Shown here one piece after another: positions 1 to 9,513 of a stretch of 64,000 bases of DNA; the stretch's first letter is position 1, and each line of letters opens with the position of its first letter. Origin of the DNA: Legionella parisiensis (GTDB lineage Bacteria > Pseudomonadota > Gammaproteobacteria > Legionellales > Legionellaceae); the NCBI RefSeq assembly GCF_001467945.1, contig NZ_LNYQ01000013.1, positions 1,926,472 to 1,990,471 on the forward strand. The letters run 5' to 3'. The notes beneath the pieces were generated by a model that was given only the letters and a program-made list of their open reading frames with translations, searched no databases and was not told where the DNA came from. A program made the translations under genes and the position numbers.

Positions 1-1467
1 CTGGAAGAAATCATCTTCACGGCCTGGATTAGGATCATTAAACAGACGATCATACTCCAACACCGTCACTGGATAAGCTTGTTCGCAAGATACCCAATGA
101 ATGACCCCTTTAACCTTTCTATCTTCAGGATTCTTACCTAAAGTTTTTTCATCATAGGTACAACGCAACTCAATGATATTGCCTTGTTCATCATGTACCA
201 CATCATGACATTTAATCACATAAGAATGGCGTAAACGTACTTCAGCACCTGGTGATAAACGAAAATATTTTTTGGGAGGCTCTTCCATAAAATCAGAGCG
301 CTCGATAAAAACTTCTCGCGTAAATGGTAAATCTCGTGTGCCTGAATCTGGAGCTTGTGGATTATAAGCAGACTTCAATATTTCTACCTTATCTTCAGGA
401 TAATTTTCTATGACCACTTTTAATGGATCCATAACACATAAAGCGCGTTTCGCTGTTCTATTTAGTTCAGCACGGACACATTCTTCTAATATAGACATAT
501 CAATCACGGAATCACTACGTGATATTCCTATTACTTCACAAAATTGGCGAATCGCTGCAGGAGGATAACCGCGCCTACGCATACCACGTAAAGTAGGCAT
601 GCGTGGATCATCCCATCCAGATACTGCCTTTTTTTCAACTAATGTCCGTAACTTACGTTTTGAAGTAACTGTATGCGATAAATTCAAACGTGCAAACTCA
701 GTTTGAATTGGTTTTGCAGGCAAAGGCAAATTATCAACACACCAATCATACAAAGGTCGATGATCTTGAAATTCTAACGTACATAAAGAATGAGTAATTT
801 TTTCCAAGGCATCCGAAATAGGATGGGCATAGTCATACATAGGATAGATACACCACTCATCACCTGTACGTTGGTGAGATGCATGTCGAATACGATAGAT
901 TACAGGGTCTCGCATATTCAAATTACCTGACTGCATGTCAATTTTTGCTCGTAACACATGAGCCCCATCAGGAAACTCTCCTGCCTTCATGCGAGTAAAT
1001 AAATCCAAACTTTCTTCTATTGGTCTATTTCTGTAAGGGCTCTCCTTTCCAGGTTCTTGCAAAGTCCCTCGATAAGCGCGAATTTCCTCCATGCTCAAAC
1101 TATCTATATAAGCCAGATCTTTTTTAATTAACAATACTGCAAACTCATAGAGCTCTTGATAATAATCTGAAGAATGAGTCATTCCATACCATGCAAAACC
1201 CAGCCAGCGCACGTCTTCAATAATAGCGTTGACGTATTCTTCCTCTTCCTTTATAGGATTTGTATCATCAAAACGTAAATAACAAATGCCACCGAACTCT
1301 TGCGCCAAACCAAAATTCAGACAGATAGACTTGGCATGCCCTACATGTAAATATCCATTAGGTTCTGGAGGAAAACGAGTCACTATAGACTTATGTTTTC
1401 CACTAGCCAGTTCATCAGTAATCAGTTGTCTTATAAAATGTGCCCGTTTTTCAGTTAATTCTATCAT
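1..1467 (-). CDS. glnS: Glutaminyl-tRNA synthetase, C-terminus cut by window edge
   Basis: Charges tRNA-Gln with glutamine in the cytoplasm. Reading leftward from ATG at 1467, the protein begins [15 protein letters not shown] and carries the class I HIGH-like motif in [15 protein letters not shown] (about residues 29-43). The KMSKS equivalent is VTSKRKL, followed by the GWDDPRMPT stretch typical of GlnS. The reading frame is open to base 1 and ends at DDFFQ, close to residue 489. E. coli GlnS is about 554 residues, so roughly 65 C-terminal residues of the anticodon-binding barrel lie outside the window. A GGAAAG ribosome site sits just upstream of the ATG. Identity is secure because the order and spacing of motifs match GlnS rather than GltX. 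Confidence 0.96.
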   Translation of the reverse strand, partial: MIELTEKRAHFIRQLITDELASGKHKSIVTRFPPEPNGYLHVGHAKSICLNFGLAQEFGGICYLRFDDTNPIKEEEEYVNAIIEDVRWLGFAWYGMTHSSDYYQELYEFAVLLIKKDLAYIDSLSMEEIRAYRGTLQEPGKESPYRNRPIEESLDLFTRMKAGEFPDGAHVLRAKIDMQSGNLNMRDPVIYRIRHASHQRTGDEWCIYPMYDYAHPISDALEKITHSLCTLEFQDHRPLYDWCVDNLPLPAKPIQTEFARLNLSHTVTSKRKLRTLVEKKAVSGWDDPRMPTLRGMRRRGYPPAAIRQFCEVIGISRSDSVIDMSILEECVRAELNRTAKRALCVMDPLKVVIENYPEDKVEILKSAYNPQAPDSGTRDLPFTREVFIERSDFMEEPPKKYFRLSPGAEVRLRHSYVIKCHDVVHDEQGNIIELRCTYDEKTLGKNPEDRKVKGVIHWVSCEQAYPVTVLEYDRLFNDPNPGREDDFFQ

Positions 1468-1661
1468 TCGATCTTTCCGTCACTGTTTATACTAATCTGG
1501 ATAAAGTTAAAGGCATGGCCAAGAGTAATCCCTTTTGCTTGCCAAATTACCAGGCTCTACCTTTTACCTTTCCAAAAAGTTTTACATTATTTGCAGTAGG
1601 TCACTTATTCTAAATTTCCATACAGATACGGAAGAAGAAGATTAACATAACCTTTTACTTA

Positions 1662-2474
1662 TCATTTTAAATTATTATCCATAGCCTGTCGCATGGAGTA
1701 CATTAAGTCCGATCCAGCTTGTAACATATCATTATTTTCGTTGTACGCATCGAGAATTCGCGTGATCAGAGCAGCCCCCACAATCACACCATCTGCAAAA
1801 CGAGCAACCTCCGCAGCCATTTCCGATGTTTTTATACCAAAACCGACCATTAATGGAAGCGTAGTTTGCGCTTTTCGAAGTTGATATTGTGATTTTAAAG
1901 ACGAAATATCAAGTGCATTAGAGCCGGTAACGCCTTTTAAAGACACATAGTACAAATATCCCTTTGCAAACTGGTTTATTAATGCCATTCGCTCATCAGA
2001 GGTCGTAGGCGAGCACAGAAAGATACTGTACAAACCATATTTTTGCCAGACTTTAGCTACCTCTTCACTTTCTTCAGGTGGTAAGTCTACCAGAATAGTT
2101 CCATCTATACCTGCTTCTACTGCGTGTCTCGCAAAAAGTTCATAACCAAAATGTTCAATGGGATTTAAGTACCCCATTATAACCACTGGAGTTTCTTGAT
2201 CTTGCAAGCGAAAATCTTTCACCATATCCAATACAGTTTGACAATGTACATCCTGAGCAAGTGCACGCTCCATCGCCCTTTGGATAACCGGACCTTCCGC
2301 CATAGGATCAGAGAATGGGATACCTAATTCTAAAATATCTGCTCCAGATTTAACCAATTCATGCATAAGTTTGACTGTGATTCCTGGAGAAGGATCTCCA
2401 GCCGTAATATAAGGACTTAGCATTTTTTTGCCATTAGCTTTCAGACGCATCAAAGTTTTGTCAATTCGGTTCAT
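1662..2474 (-). CDS. trpA: Tryptophan synthase alpha chain
   Basis: Cleaves indole-3-glycerol phosphate to indole and glyceraldehyde 3-phosphate, passing indole to TrpB. The 270-residue protein has family motifs in order: YITAGDPS near residue 22, the catalytic glutamate in [18 protein letters not shown] (about 48-65), the aspartate in [12 protein letters not shown], and the phosphate-binding GVTGS and GFGIKT segments. Length matches the usual 265-270. Its start overlaps the trpB stop by four bases (ATGA), so the two subunits are translationally coupled. It is the last gene of truA-trpF-trpB-trpA; no trpE, trpD or trpC is present in the window. Confidence 0.97.
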   Translation of the reverse strand: MNRIDKTLMRLKANGKKMLSPYITAGDPSPGITVKLMHELVKSGADILELGIPFSDPMAEGPVIQRAMERALAQDVHCQTVLDMVKDFRLQDQETPVVIMGYLNPIEHFGYELFARHAVEAGIDGTILVDLPPEESEEVAKVWQKYGLYSIFLCSPTTSDERMALINQFAKGYLYYVSLKGVTGSNALDISSLKSQYQLRKAQTTLPLMVGFGIKTSEMAAEVARFADGVIVGAALITRILDAYNENNDMLQAGSDLMYSMRQAMDNNLK

Positions 2475-3670
2475 ACAGTAATCCCATCAATTTGTGCCAC
2501 AGTATGCATGTCTTTATCACCACGACCAGATAAATTTACAATAATATTTTGATTCACTGACATTTTTTTAGCGAGTTTCATTGCATAAGCAACTGCATGG
2601 CTTGATTCAAGAGCAGGAATAATTCCTTCTACTCGTGTTAAGGTACGAAATGCATTTAATGCTTCATCATCATTAACTGCTTCATAAACCACCCGTCCGG
2701 TATCTTTCAAATAGGCATGCTCAGGGCCTACTCCAGGGTAATCAAGGCCTGCTGAAACTGAATGAGTATCTTTAATTTGACCGTATTCATCACAAAGTAA
2801 ATAAGTTCGATTACCATGTAAAATCCCTGGGGTTCCAGCAATCAATGAGGCAGAATGTTGACCACTTTCCAAGCCTTTTCCTCCAGCTTCTACGCCATAG
2901 ATAGCCACTGTCGAATCATTAAGAAAAGGATAAAATAAACCAATCGCGTTAGAACCACCGCCTACGCAAGCAACTAACGCATCAGGAAGATACCCTGTCT
3001 TTTCTAAAAATTGGGCCCTTGCTTCGATACCAATGATGGATTGAAAATCCCGAACCATCTGCGGGTAAGGATGGGGGCCTGCTACAGTTCCTATAATATA
3101 AAAAGTATTATCAACATTGCTTACCCAATCTCTCATGGCTTCATTTAACGCATCTTTTAATGTTCGAGATCCTGATGTGACTGGAATAACTTCTGCACCA
3201 AGCAATTTCATGCGATAAACATTGGATGATTGTCGCTTTATATCTTCAGAACCCATATACACTACACATTCCAGGCCTAATTTAGCAGCTACCGTTGCTG
3301 AAGCCACTCCATGCTGACCTGCACCTGTTTCGGCAATCACTCTGGTTTTACCCATGCGTTTAGCAAGTAGCGCCTGGCCTACGGTATTATTAATTTTATG
3401 CGCCCCAGTATGATTCAAATCTTCTCGTTTTAAGTAGATTTGCGCACCACCTATTTCCTTGCTCAAACGTCGCGCATGATAAAGTGGATTAGGACGACCT
3501 ACATAATCTTTTAACTCAGCATTCAGCTCATCTAAAAAATCAGGATCTTTTTGATATTTAGCATAAGCTTCTTCCAATTGCTTCAATGCATGCATCAAAG
3601 TATCTGCTACAAAAATGCCACCGTAAGGACCGAAATGTCCGCGCTCATCAGGAAGTTCTTTTTTGTTCAT
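2471..3670 (-). CDS. trpB: Tryptophan synthase beta chain
   Basis: PLP enzyme condensing indole with serine to make tryptophan. The 399-residue protein has the PLP lysine in HKINN ([15 protein letters not shown], about residues 85-99), the glutamate region AETGAGQHG, the phosphate-binding glycine loop [10 protein letters not shown], and the C-terminal SGRGDKD motif of TrpB1-type enzymes. It starts 36 bases after trpF and overlaps trpA by four bases, as expected for the alpha2-beta2 complex. Nothing is missing or truncated. Confidence 0.98.
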   Translation of the reverse strand: MNKKELPDERGHFGPYGGIFVADTLMHALKQLEEAYAKYQKDPDFLDELNAELKDYVGRPNPLYHARRLSKEIGGAQIYLKREDLNHTGAHKINNTVGQALLAKRMGKTRVIAETGAGQHGVASATVAAKLGLECVVYMGSEDIKRQSSNVYRMKLLGAEVIPVTSGSRTLKDALNEAMRDWVSNVDNTFYIIGTVAGPHPYPQMVRDFQSIIGIEARAQFLEKTGYLPDALVACVGGGSNAIGLFYPFLNDSTVAIYGVEAGGKGLESGQHSASLIAGTPGILHGNRTYLLCDEYGQIKDTHSVSAGLDYPGVGPEHAYLKDTGRVVYEAVNDDEALNAFRTLTRVEGIIPALESSHAVAYAMKLAKKMSVNQNIIVNLSGRGDKDMHTVAQIDGITV

Positions 3671-3706
3671 TAATTTACCTTAAATTTACTTCTATCAATA
3701 TAACTA

Positions 3707-4333
3707 TTAATTCAATAATTTCTGCATAAAACGGCTCATTTTGCCATGATCCTTAACTCCGGGCGATGCCTCGATACCACTGCATAAATCTACAGCATAA
3801 GGGTGGCATAGTTTAATTGACTCGAGCACATTATACTCATTCAGCCCGCCAGCCAATATCAAAGGTTTTTCTGTATTTTTTGGAATAATTTTCCAGTCAA
3901 AAGTGCATCCGGTTCCGCCTCTTAGCGTCTCAGAAGGTGTATCCAGCAATAACGCCTGTGCAGTCATATAGTCTTTTGCTGCCTGGTGAATATACTCTGC
4001 TGAATCACAATGTATGGCTTTAATAAAAGGTTTATTAAATTGTTGGCAAAACTCAGCGGATTCATCACCATGAAATTGTAATAATTGAATTGGTAATTTC
4101 TCTATTATCTTATGGACAAAATCTCGTTCAGGATTAACCAAAACAGCAACCGAGTTTACAAAGGCAGGAAGATCTTTTAACAAAACTTGTGCCTGCTCTA
4201 TTGAGACGCAACGTGCACTTTTTGGATAAAAGATCAAACCTATAGCATCAACACCCAGTTTTATGGCATATGCAATATCTTCACTACGCGTCATACCGCA
4301 CATTTTGACTCGCACACGTGCCGTTTTCATCAT
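3707..4333 (-). CDS. trpF: Phosphoribosylanthranilate isomerase
   Basis: Performs the Amadori rearrangement of phosphoribosylanthranilate, third step of the tryptophan branch. A TIM-barrel of 208 residues: VKMCGMTRSEDI at the N-terminus holds the catalytic cysteine, DAIGLIFYPKSARCV follows, then LQFHGDES, LLDTPS with the catalytic aspartate, and the phosphate loop LAGGLNEYNV plus DLCSGIEASPGVKDH. Start is one of two adjacent ATGs (4333 or 4330); the first overlaps the truA stop as ATGA. Coupling with truA is common in proteobacteria. Confidence 0.97.
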   Translation of the reverse strand: MMKTARVRVKMCGMTRSEDIAYAIKLGVDAIGLIFYPKSARCVSIEQAQVLLKDLPAFVNSVAVLVNPERDFVHKIIEKLPIQLLQFHGDESAEFCQQFNKPFIKAIHCDSAEYIHQAAKDYMTAQALLLDTPSETLRGGTGCTFDWKIIPKNTEKPLILAGGLNEYNVLESIKLCHPYAVDLCSGIEASPGVKDHGKMSRFMQKLLN

Positions 4334-5118
4334 TTCTCCGGAAGAAAAAAAGGTCCAAGACTACTCTGCAATATAGAAAACTCTTGCGGATAAGTCACTT
4401 GTACTAAATACAATCCATAAGCAGGTGCAGTCTCAGCACCTAATCGCCTATCTTTTGCTTTCAGTACTTCATCTACCCAGCATACAGGGTGTTTCCCTGA
4501 TCCTACTGCAATTAGCACGCCAGCAATATTTCGTACCATATGATGCAAAAAAGCATTAGCAGTAATATCAATCATCACCAAATCACCCATACGACTCACC
4601 TGTAAATTATGGATATTTCGCATAGGGGTATTCGACTGACATTCAACAGAACGGAATGAAGTAAAATCATTCTCCCCCAGTAAAACCTGTGCAGCTTGAT
4701 GCATCAGACGGTGATCTAATTGCCTGTATTGCCAAGTTACATTACTTCGCAGTAAAGCAGGTCGAATGGCACTATTATAAATGATATACCGATATCTTCT
4801 TGCAGTAGCAGAGTATCGTGCATGAAACTCTTCTGGTAAATCCCTTCCCCATTTAACGCAAATATCTTTAGGCAAAAAAGAGTTCACCCCATGAATCCAT
4901 GCACGAATGCTGCGTATTTTATTGCAGTCAAAATGAATTACCTGATTCGTGGCATGTACACCAGTATCTGTTCTTCCTGCACAAACCACGGAAATAGGAC
5001 AATCTGCTACTTTTGATAAAGCATGTTCTACGGCTTGTTGCACAGTATGCAAGCCTGTTTGTGCTTGCCAGCCATGATACTGGCTACCATCGTACTCAAG
5101 CACCAAGGCAATACGCAT
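4330..5118 (-). CDS. truA: tRNA pseudouridine(38-40) synthase
   Basis: Converts uridines 38-40 of the tRNA anticodon stem to pseudouridine. The 262-residue protein starts MRIALVLEYDGSQYHGWQAQ, the classic TruA opening, and contains the catalytic aspartate in CAGRTDTGVHATNQV (about residues 47-61). The family motif FLHHMVRNIAGVL lies near residue 187. An AGGA ribosome site sits about eight bases before ATG. It is the first gene of the truA-trpF-trpB-trpA run. Upstream is a 430-base intergenic region that holds a MITE-like repeat. Confidence 0.97.
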   Translation of the reverse strand: MRIALVLEYDGSQYHGWQAQTGLHTVQQAVEHALSKVADCPISVVCAGRTDTGVHATNQVIHFDCNKIRSIRAWIHGVNSFLPKDICVKWGRDLPEEFHARYSATARRYRYIIYNSAIRPALLRSNVTWQYRQLDHRLMHQAAQVLLGENDFTSFRSVECQSNTPMRNIHNLQVSRMGDLVMIDITANAFLHHMVRNIAGVLIAVGSGKHPVCWVDEVLKAKDRRLGAETAPAYGLYLVQVTYPQEFSILQSSLGPFFLPEK

Positions 5119-5373
5119 TGATTATTCCTGATAAAAGGGTCAATTTATAATACAGTATATGTTTTGTCTATACCCTAATATAATTGATTTTCAAGTTTAT
5201 TAAATATTATAGTCATTTCTCGTATTCTAAGCTCTGTAATTAAAAACTATTAAACTCTTGTATCTCAGCGCATGCAATTACTTTTATAAAATCATCTTAT
5301 TGATTTAACTTATTTAATTATGATACTTTTTCATGCCACAATGAAATCATTGCCAATAATAATGCGAATCTTT

Positions 5374-5518
5374 CTAGTGTCTGTTTCCATTTCGTTAGAT
5401 TGAGCCCAAATGAACTGATTTCCGAGCACCGAAGCGCGCAGAAAAGATAAAGTATGCGAGCATCGAAACACAGTAAATCAGATCATTTTGACCAGGATAA
5501 TAATGAAACAGATCCTAT
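5374..5518. repeat. MITE-like intergenic repeat, copy 1 (about 145 bp)
   Basis: Ends match as terminal inverted repeats: left CTAGTGTCTGTTTCCATTTC and right AATGAAACAGATCCTA. The body (GAGCACCGAAGCGCGCAGAAAA, then an AGTATGCG core) aligns in reverse orientation with the element at 24615-24757, which is about the same length. No coding capacity. It occupies about a third of the gap between truA and the barrel-protein gene; the remaining AT-rich sequence (5119-5373) shows no gene and is presumably the divergent promoter region. Boundaries are uncertain by a few bases. Confidence 0.65.
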
Positions 5519-5547
5519 ACTTTTTATTTTAAATTTTGAGACTTACT

Positions 5548-6366
5548 ATGAAATGGAATTTATTTTACTCAGCTACCTTCACTTTATTACTCGTGATCAG
5601 TAGCCCATCGTTCTCTAAGGATATTGAAAATGTCCAAAATGGAGTGCCTCCATCTATTTTTAACAGTCAAGGTAATTGGTTTATATCTCTTGGCGGAGGC
5701 GCTCAATTTCCTGATTTAAACTCTCATATGAAAGTAAATAACGACTCAGGATTTCCAGAACCATTTGATTATGATCGTTATTCGATCACCAATGACAATG
5801 GAGGAGTGATTGCTGCATCTGTAGGCCGACGCTGGCAAAATAATAACTTCTGGCTCCCATCCTATTCTTTAGGTCTATTTTGGCAGTACTTTTTCAAAAC
5901 GCATATTAATGGAGAAATAACATTATACTCTTTACCTGAATTTACCAATTACAATTACAACCTCGACTTTACTTCGAATCTTTTATTAGCGTCTGGAAAA
6001 ATTAGTTTGTTTCAATATGGGATATTTTCCCCTTACATTAATGGCGGAATAGGAAGTTCTTTCAATAATGTATCTAACTATAGTGAAAAGGCATTTTCAG
6101 GGGTCACCGCTCGAGTATCCCCAGGATTTAGGAGCTCCAATACAAGTGAATTTGCTTACAATGTGGGTGCTGGTATTGATATGCAAATCTTACCCCAATT
6201 GATTCTCTCAGTAGGTTATCTTTATCAAGATTTAGGCCCAATTTCCTCAGGTAATGGAATTGATACATGGACTGGACAATTATTAAATCCTGGATCCTAT
6301 CGCTCAAATGAAGTTTTAGTCACTGCAACTTATCTTTTCGGCAAAGAATCACATTTCGTAAAATAA
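5548..6366 (+). CDS. Outer-membrane beta-barrel protein
   Basis: A 272-residue exported protein. Starting at ATG 5548 it has a signal peptide (MKWNLFYSATFTLLLVISSPSFS, cleavage near residue 23). The mature part alternates polar and aromatic residues in short strands (GNWFISLGGGAQFP, ASVGRRWQ, SLGLFWQYFF, NLLLASGKISLF, FSPYINGGIGSSF, YNVGAGIDMQI, LILSVGYLYQDLG, EVLVTATYLFG), as in an 8-strand OmpW/OprF-N-type barrel. A TTG at 5536 is in frame but would add four residues before the signal peptide, so ATG is preferred. Function unknown. It converges on fimV with 30 bases between the stops. Confidence 0.8.
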   Translation: MKWNLFYSATFTLLLVISSPSFSKDIENVQNGVPPSIFNSQGNWFISLGGGAQFPDLNSHMKVNNDSGFPEPFDYDRYSITNDNGGVIAASVGRRWQNNNFWLPSYSLGLFWQYFFKTHINGEITLYSLPEFTNYNYNLDFTSNLLLASGKISLFQYGIFSPYINGGIGSSFNNVSNYSEKAFSGVTARVSPGFRSSNTSEFAYNVGAGIDMQILPQLILSVGYLYQDLGPISSGNGIDTWTGQLLNPGSYRSNEVLVTATYLFGKESHFVK

Positions 6367-6396
6367 GGAAACCAATGAATGTAGATGAAAAAGATA

Positions 6397-8874
6397 TTAA
6401 GACTTCCCTTGAATCTCATCGATTAGGCGTTGCGCTTCTTCTTTTTGTGACTTACTGCCATGTTCCATCACTTCATTTAAAGAATTTAATGCAGATTCTA
6501 TGTCTTCCATTCCTATATAGGTTTTAGCCAGAGCCAAAAGAGTATCTAATGCTTTTTGGTTCTTTAAGTTAGAAAGATTTTTACTTTCATCATCCTTCTG
6601 CATTTGTGTTACGTCAGCAGGTACAGAATGAGTAAAGTCCAAGCCATTACTCTCATCACTTATTTGCTCTTGGGCATTATTTTCTTTTGTGACAGGCTTC
6701 TCTGTAAGTAAATGATGTAGCCCTGATTCAAATTCTAATAAATTATCTTCCTCAGGCTTATCTTTTAAAGAATTTTGCTCTTCATTAGTTTGAAAAAATG
6801 GTTCTTTTTTCTCTTCAGTTGGTATTATTTCCAACAATATTTCTTCATCTGTACGTTCAAGAGAAGCATCGACTGCATTCATCTTTTCTATTGAAGAAGG
6901 AATAGCTAATGTGGAATCGGGGGTTAATTCTGTATTGGCTTTTAATCCTGATTCATCATTTAATCCAGGTTCAGACTTAAACTCAGACTCAGATTCTGGA
7001 TTTAACCCAGGTTCAGATTTTAACTTAGGCTCAGGTTTTAACTCAGGTTCAAGTTTTAACTCCGGTCCAGGTTTTAACTTAGGTTCAAGTTTTAACTCGG
7101 GTCCAGGTTTTAACTTAGGTTCAGGTTTTAACTTAGGTTCAGGTTTTAACTTAGGTTCAGGTTTTAACTTAGGCTCAGGTTTTAACTTAGGCTCAGGTTT
7201 TAACTTAGGTTTAGGTTTTAACTGAGGTTCAGGTTTTAATTCAGGCTCAGGTTTTAACTGAGGCTCAGGTTTTAACTGAGGTTTAGGTTTTAACTGAGGT
7301 TCAGGTTTTAATTCAGGTTCAGGTTTTAATTCAGGTTCAGGTTTTAATTCAGGTTCAGGTTTTAATTCAGGTTCAGGTTTTAATTCAGATTCAGGTTTTA
7401 ATTCAGATTCAGGTTTTAATTCAGATTCATGCTTTAATTGGGATTTAACTTCTTCTAATGATTCTTTTTCTAATAGTTCTTTACTAACTGATTCTTCTTC
7501 CGAACTCATAATGGGTTGAGTTGAAACAGGATAAGAAACCATTGCAGTAGAGGATCCCGTTGCTTCAGGTGACCGCTTCCTTTGATCGTGTTGTTTAAAA
7601 TAATAAAACGCAGCAATACCACCCCCTCCAGCAACAAACAATAGTATGAATAAAATCCAAAAATCATCCGTTTTATTAGGTATGTTTGTTGAGCTGCTTT
7701 GTCCTGCAATTGCTATACGCTCTTTCATCAAATTTTGAATTTGATGACGCATCAATTGAAGCTCTTTATCACGATCATCTAATTGTTTTTGTAATTTTTT
7801 ATTTTGTGACTGCAGAAAACTCAATTGTTCTGTTAATAGTGCATTAGATTCTCGTAAAGAATCTACAGCAGCAGTTGTAATAGATATTTCAGCCTTAAGT
7901 GTCCTACTTTGCTCTGTACTTACTTCCTTTTCTAATGAAGGCATTAAACTTGGCATAATAAATCCTGGCAGATTTTGGTTCGGCATAGAAGTTGCAGTAC
8001 CAGGGAGCTTTGGAGCTGGAGGTATTTGTGAATACTCAACGGGAGTTGCGTGGGATGCTTGTCCTGTTACGTAAGGTGGAGCCAATACATGGTTAATCGA
8101 TGTTTTTTCATTCCACGCCTTATCATGAGCCATTACCTCAACGGTAGCTAAATCGGCAGGCACCTCCAAGAACTTTTTATCAGAAGGAATTTTAAGACGA
8201 GCACCTTCCTTTAATCCATTCAAATTTCCATCAATAAACGCATCAGTATTTGTTCCCACAATTGCAAGGACAATTTGGGGTAAAATTGCTTCGGAGGTTT
8301 TATATCGCTGCGCAATTTGCCATACATTTTCATTTGATGATGTCGGTCCATAAACTGTTTTTTTCTTTTTCCCCTGCCCTGCTTCAGCCTTTTTTTTGCT
8401 AGAGGCCGTTGTTTTTTGGTGATAATTAGTAAATTTTCTCTGATAAGTTAGACCGCTTTGCGCAATTGTATTCGCCAGTTTGTAGCCTGGGGGATCCAAC
8501 AATACCGTATAAACTTTAAAAATTTGTCCTTTAGGCCATATTAAATCAACAATTAGCTGTATATAAGGTTCAGTCATTCGCTCTTTGGAATAAACTTCCA
8601 CAACGAATTTTCCTTGTTTATTTTTTTTAACATCAAAAAAAAGAACACTTATTGCTTCAGAACGTTCAACACCCAAGCTTTGATAACTTTGTGAATCAGC
8701 AAGTTCCACTTTAATATTGGATAAAGAAACCTCGTGCCCATCAATTAATTCAATTTCAGCAAAAAAAGGTTGATTCAGGGCTGATTCCACTTTCATTTCA
8801 CCTAAGCCTAGTGCGTATACGCATACTGGCAAAGTAAGTGAAAATAAAGATGAAAACAAAGCAGTTTTTTTCAA
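6397..8874 (-). CDS. fimV: FimV/HubP-family pole-organising protein
   Basis: FimV proteins bind peptidoglycan and organise the cell pole, type IV pili and sometimes flagella. Of 825 residues, about 1-21 form a signal peptide, followed by the conserved FimV N-terminal domain (LGLGEMKVESALNQPF). A LysM-like segment lies near residues 180-235, a coiled coil near 318-392, and a membrane span near 403-425 (FWILFILLFVAGGGGIAAFYYF in part). A long Lys-Pro-Glu repeat spans about 478-625. The TPR-like FimV C-terminus (ALDTLLALAKTYIGMEDIESAL) ends the protein. Start is TTG at 8874 with GGAG seven bases upstream; no ATG fits as well. Position beside truA matches other gammaproteobacteria. Confidence 0.92.
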   Translation of the reverse strand: MKKTALFSSLFSLTLPVCVYALGLGEMKVESALNQPFFAEIELIDGHEVSLSNIKVELADSQSYQSLGVERSEAISVLFFDVKKNKQGKFVVEVYSKERMTEPYIQLIVDLIWPKGQIFKVYTVLLDPPGYKLANTIAQSGLTYQRKFTNYHQKTTASSKKKAEAGQGKKKKTVYGPTSSNENVWQIAQRYKTSEAILPQIVLAIVGTNTDAFIDGNLNGLKEGARLKIPSDKKFLEVPADLATVEVMAHDKAWNEKTSINHVLAPPYVTGQASHATPVEYSQIPPAPKLPGTATSMPNQNLPGFIMPSLMPSLEKEVSTEQSRTLKAEISITTAAVDSLRESNALLTEQLSFLQSQNKKLQKQLDDRDKELQLMRHQIQNLMKERIAIAGQSSSTNIPNKTDDFWILFILLFVAGGGGIAAFYYFKQHDQRKRSPEATGSSTAMVSYPVSTQPIMSSEEESVSKELLEKESLEEVKSQLKHESELKPESELKPESELKPEPELKPEPELKPEPELKPEPELKPEPQLKPKPQLKPEPQLKPEPELKPEPQLKPKPKLKPEPKLKPEPKLKPEPKLKPEPKLKPEPKLKPGPELKLEPKLKPGPELKLEPELKPEPKLKSEPGLNPESESEFKSEPGLNDESGLKANTELTPDSTLAIPSSIEKMNAVDASLERTDEEILLEIIPTEEKKEPFFQTNEEQNSLKDKPEEDNLLEFESGLHHLLTEKPVTKENNAQEQISDESNGLDFTHSVPADVTQMQKDDESKNLSNLKNQKALDTLLALAKTYIGMEDIESALNSLNEVMEHGSKSQKEEAQRLIDEIQGKS
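7019..7440 (-). repeat. 18-bp coding minisatellite inside fimV
   Basis: About two dozen tandem 18-base units whose plus-strand form is close to GGTTCAGGTTTTAACTTA. On the coding strand each unit gives a hexapeptide such as LKPEPE, LKPEPK or LKPEPQ. Units drift by single substitutions (PES, PKP, PGP, KLE variants), and degeneracy increases toward the lower-coordinate end. All units are multiples of three, so copy-number change would keep the frame. Tract limits are approximate. Confidence 0.9.
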
Positions 8875-9066
8875 TCAAAGCTCCTGCATGCCCAATGAGG
8901 TTGAAGACATGTTAACTTAAAAAAGCTAACATTATTTACTAATCTATTCAAGCAATTAGAGCTGTTGCAAGCATTTTACCCAAGATATTTATGATAAGGT
9001 GGAACATATTGGTTCTATTGTTAAATACATTGAGCAATTTTGATAACCACATTTACACCCAAAATA

Positions 9067-9096
9067 TTGAACCTTTAAATTTACCCAGAGGTTCAA
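9067..9096. repeat. 8-bp inverted repeat in the fimV upstream region
   Basis: TTGAACCT at 9067-9074 and AGGTTCAA at 9089-9096 form a perfect 8-base stem with a 14-base loop. It lies in the 375-base gap between the divergent fimV (minus) and small membrane-protein (plus) genes. It could be an operator or a leader hairpin; there is no T-tract, so a terminator is unlikely. Nothing else recognisable was seen in 8875-9249. Confidence 0.4.
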
Positions 9097-9249
9097 ATAA
9101 TCTTAGAAGATCAACCCCAACCTCCTTGCTCTAACCGAAAGTTTCGCACTTATATACTTAAAATTTCAAACAAAAATGAGCTTCCCATCGCTGGAAGAAT
9201 GATTAATAATAGAAATGAATTATTTATTGATAAAGATAGGATAAAAATC

Positions 9250-9513
9250 ATGGAATTTACCAAAATTAATCCGCTTGCTATAGCAATATCTATTAGTATT
9301 TTATCAGCAATCGGTTCATTTTTTATGGGTGTAGCAGCTTTTGTTCTTTATACAGGAAAACCCATAGTAGCCATGGTTGGGAGTATATATCTTTCATATA
9401 ATCCCTCTATGGCTAATGCAGGTCTTGGTGCAGCTATAGTACTTATGAATACTTTTATTGGTAGTTATATTGCTGCTTGGATATATAACTTTCTGCTTGA
9501 TTACATTAGATAA
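9250..9513 (+). CDS. Small two-helix membrane protein, DUF5676/holin-like (paralogue 1)
   Basis: An 87-residue protein starting MEFTKINPLAIAIS. It has one hydrophobic helix at about residues 8-35, a short GKP turn with GSIYLSYNPS, and a second helix with GSYIAAWIYNFLLDYI at the C-terminus. This resembles small proteins often labelled DUF5676 or bacteriophage holin-like, which end in an IAWLYN-type motif; function unknown. An in-frame ATG at 9199 would add 17 polar residues, but ATG 9250 has AGGATA upstream and aligns with the start of the paralogue at 11567. It converges on the next gene with an 8-base overlap of 3' ends. Confidence 0.75.
   Translation: MEFTKINPLAIAISISILSAIGSFFMGVAAFVLYTGKPIVAMVGSIYLSYNPSMANAGLGAAIVLMNTFIGSYIAAWIYNFLLDYIR

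Noticed and set aside
6911..7225. Open frame on the plus strand rich in Gly, Phe, Asn and Ser repeats
   Set aside because: It is the antisense reading of the 18-bp fimV minisatellite; period-18 repeats keep all frames open. No ribosome site.
7019..7440. Possible CRISPR array
   Set aside because: Units are tandem without spacers, 18 bases, and translate in frame within fimV.
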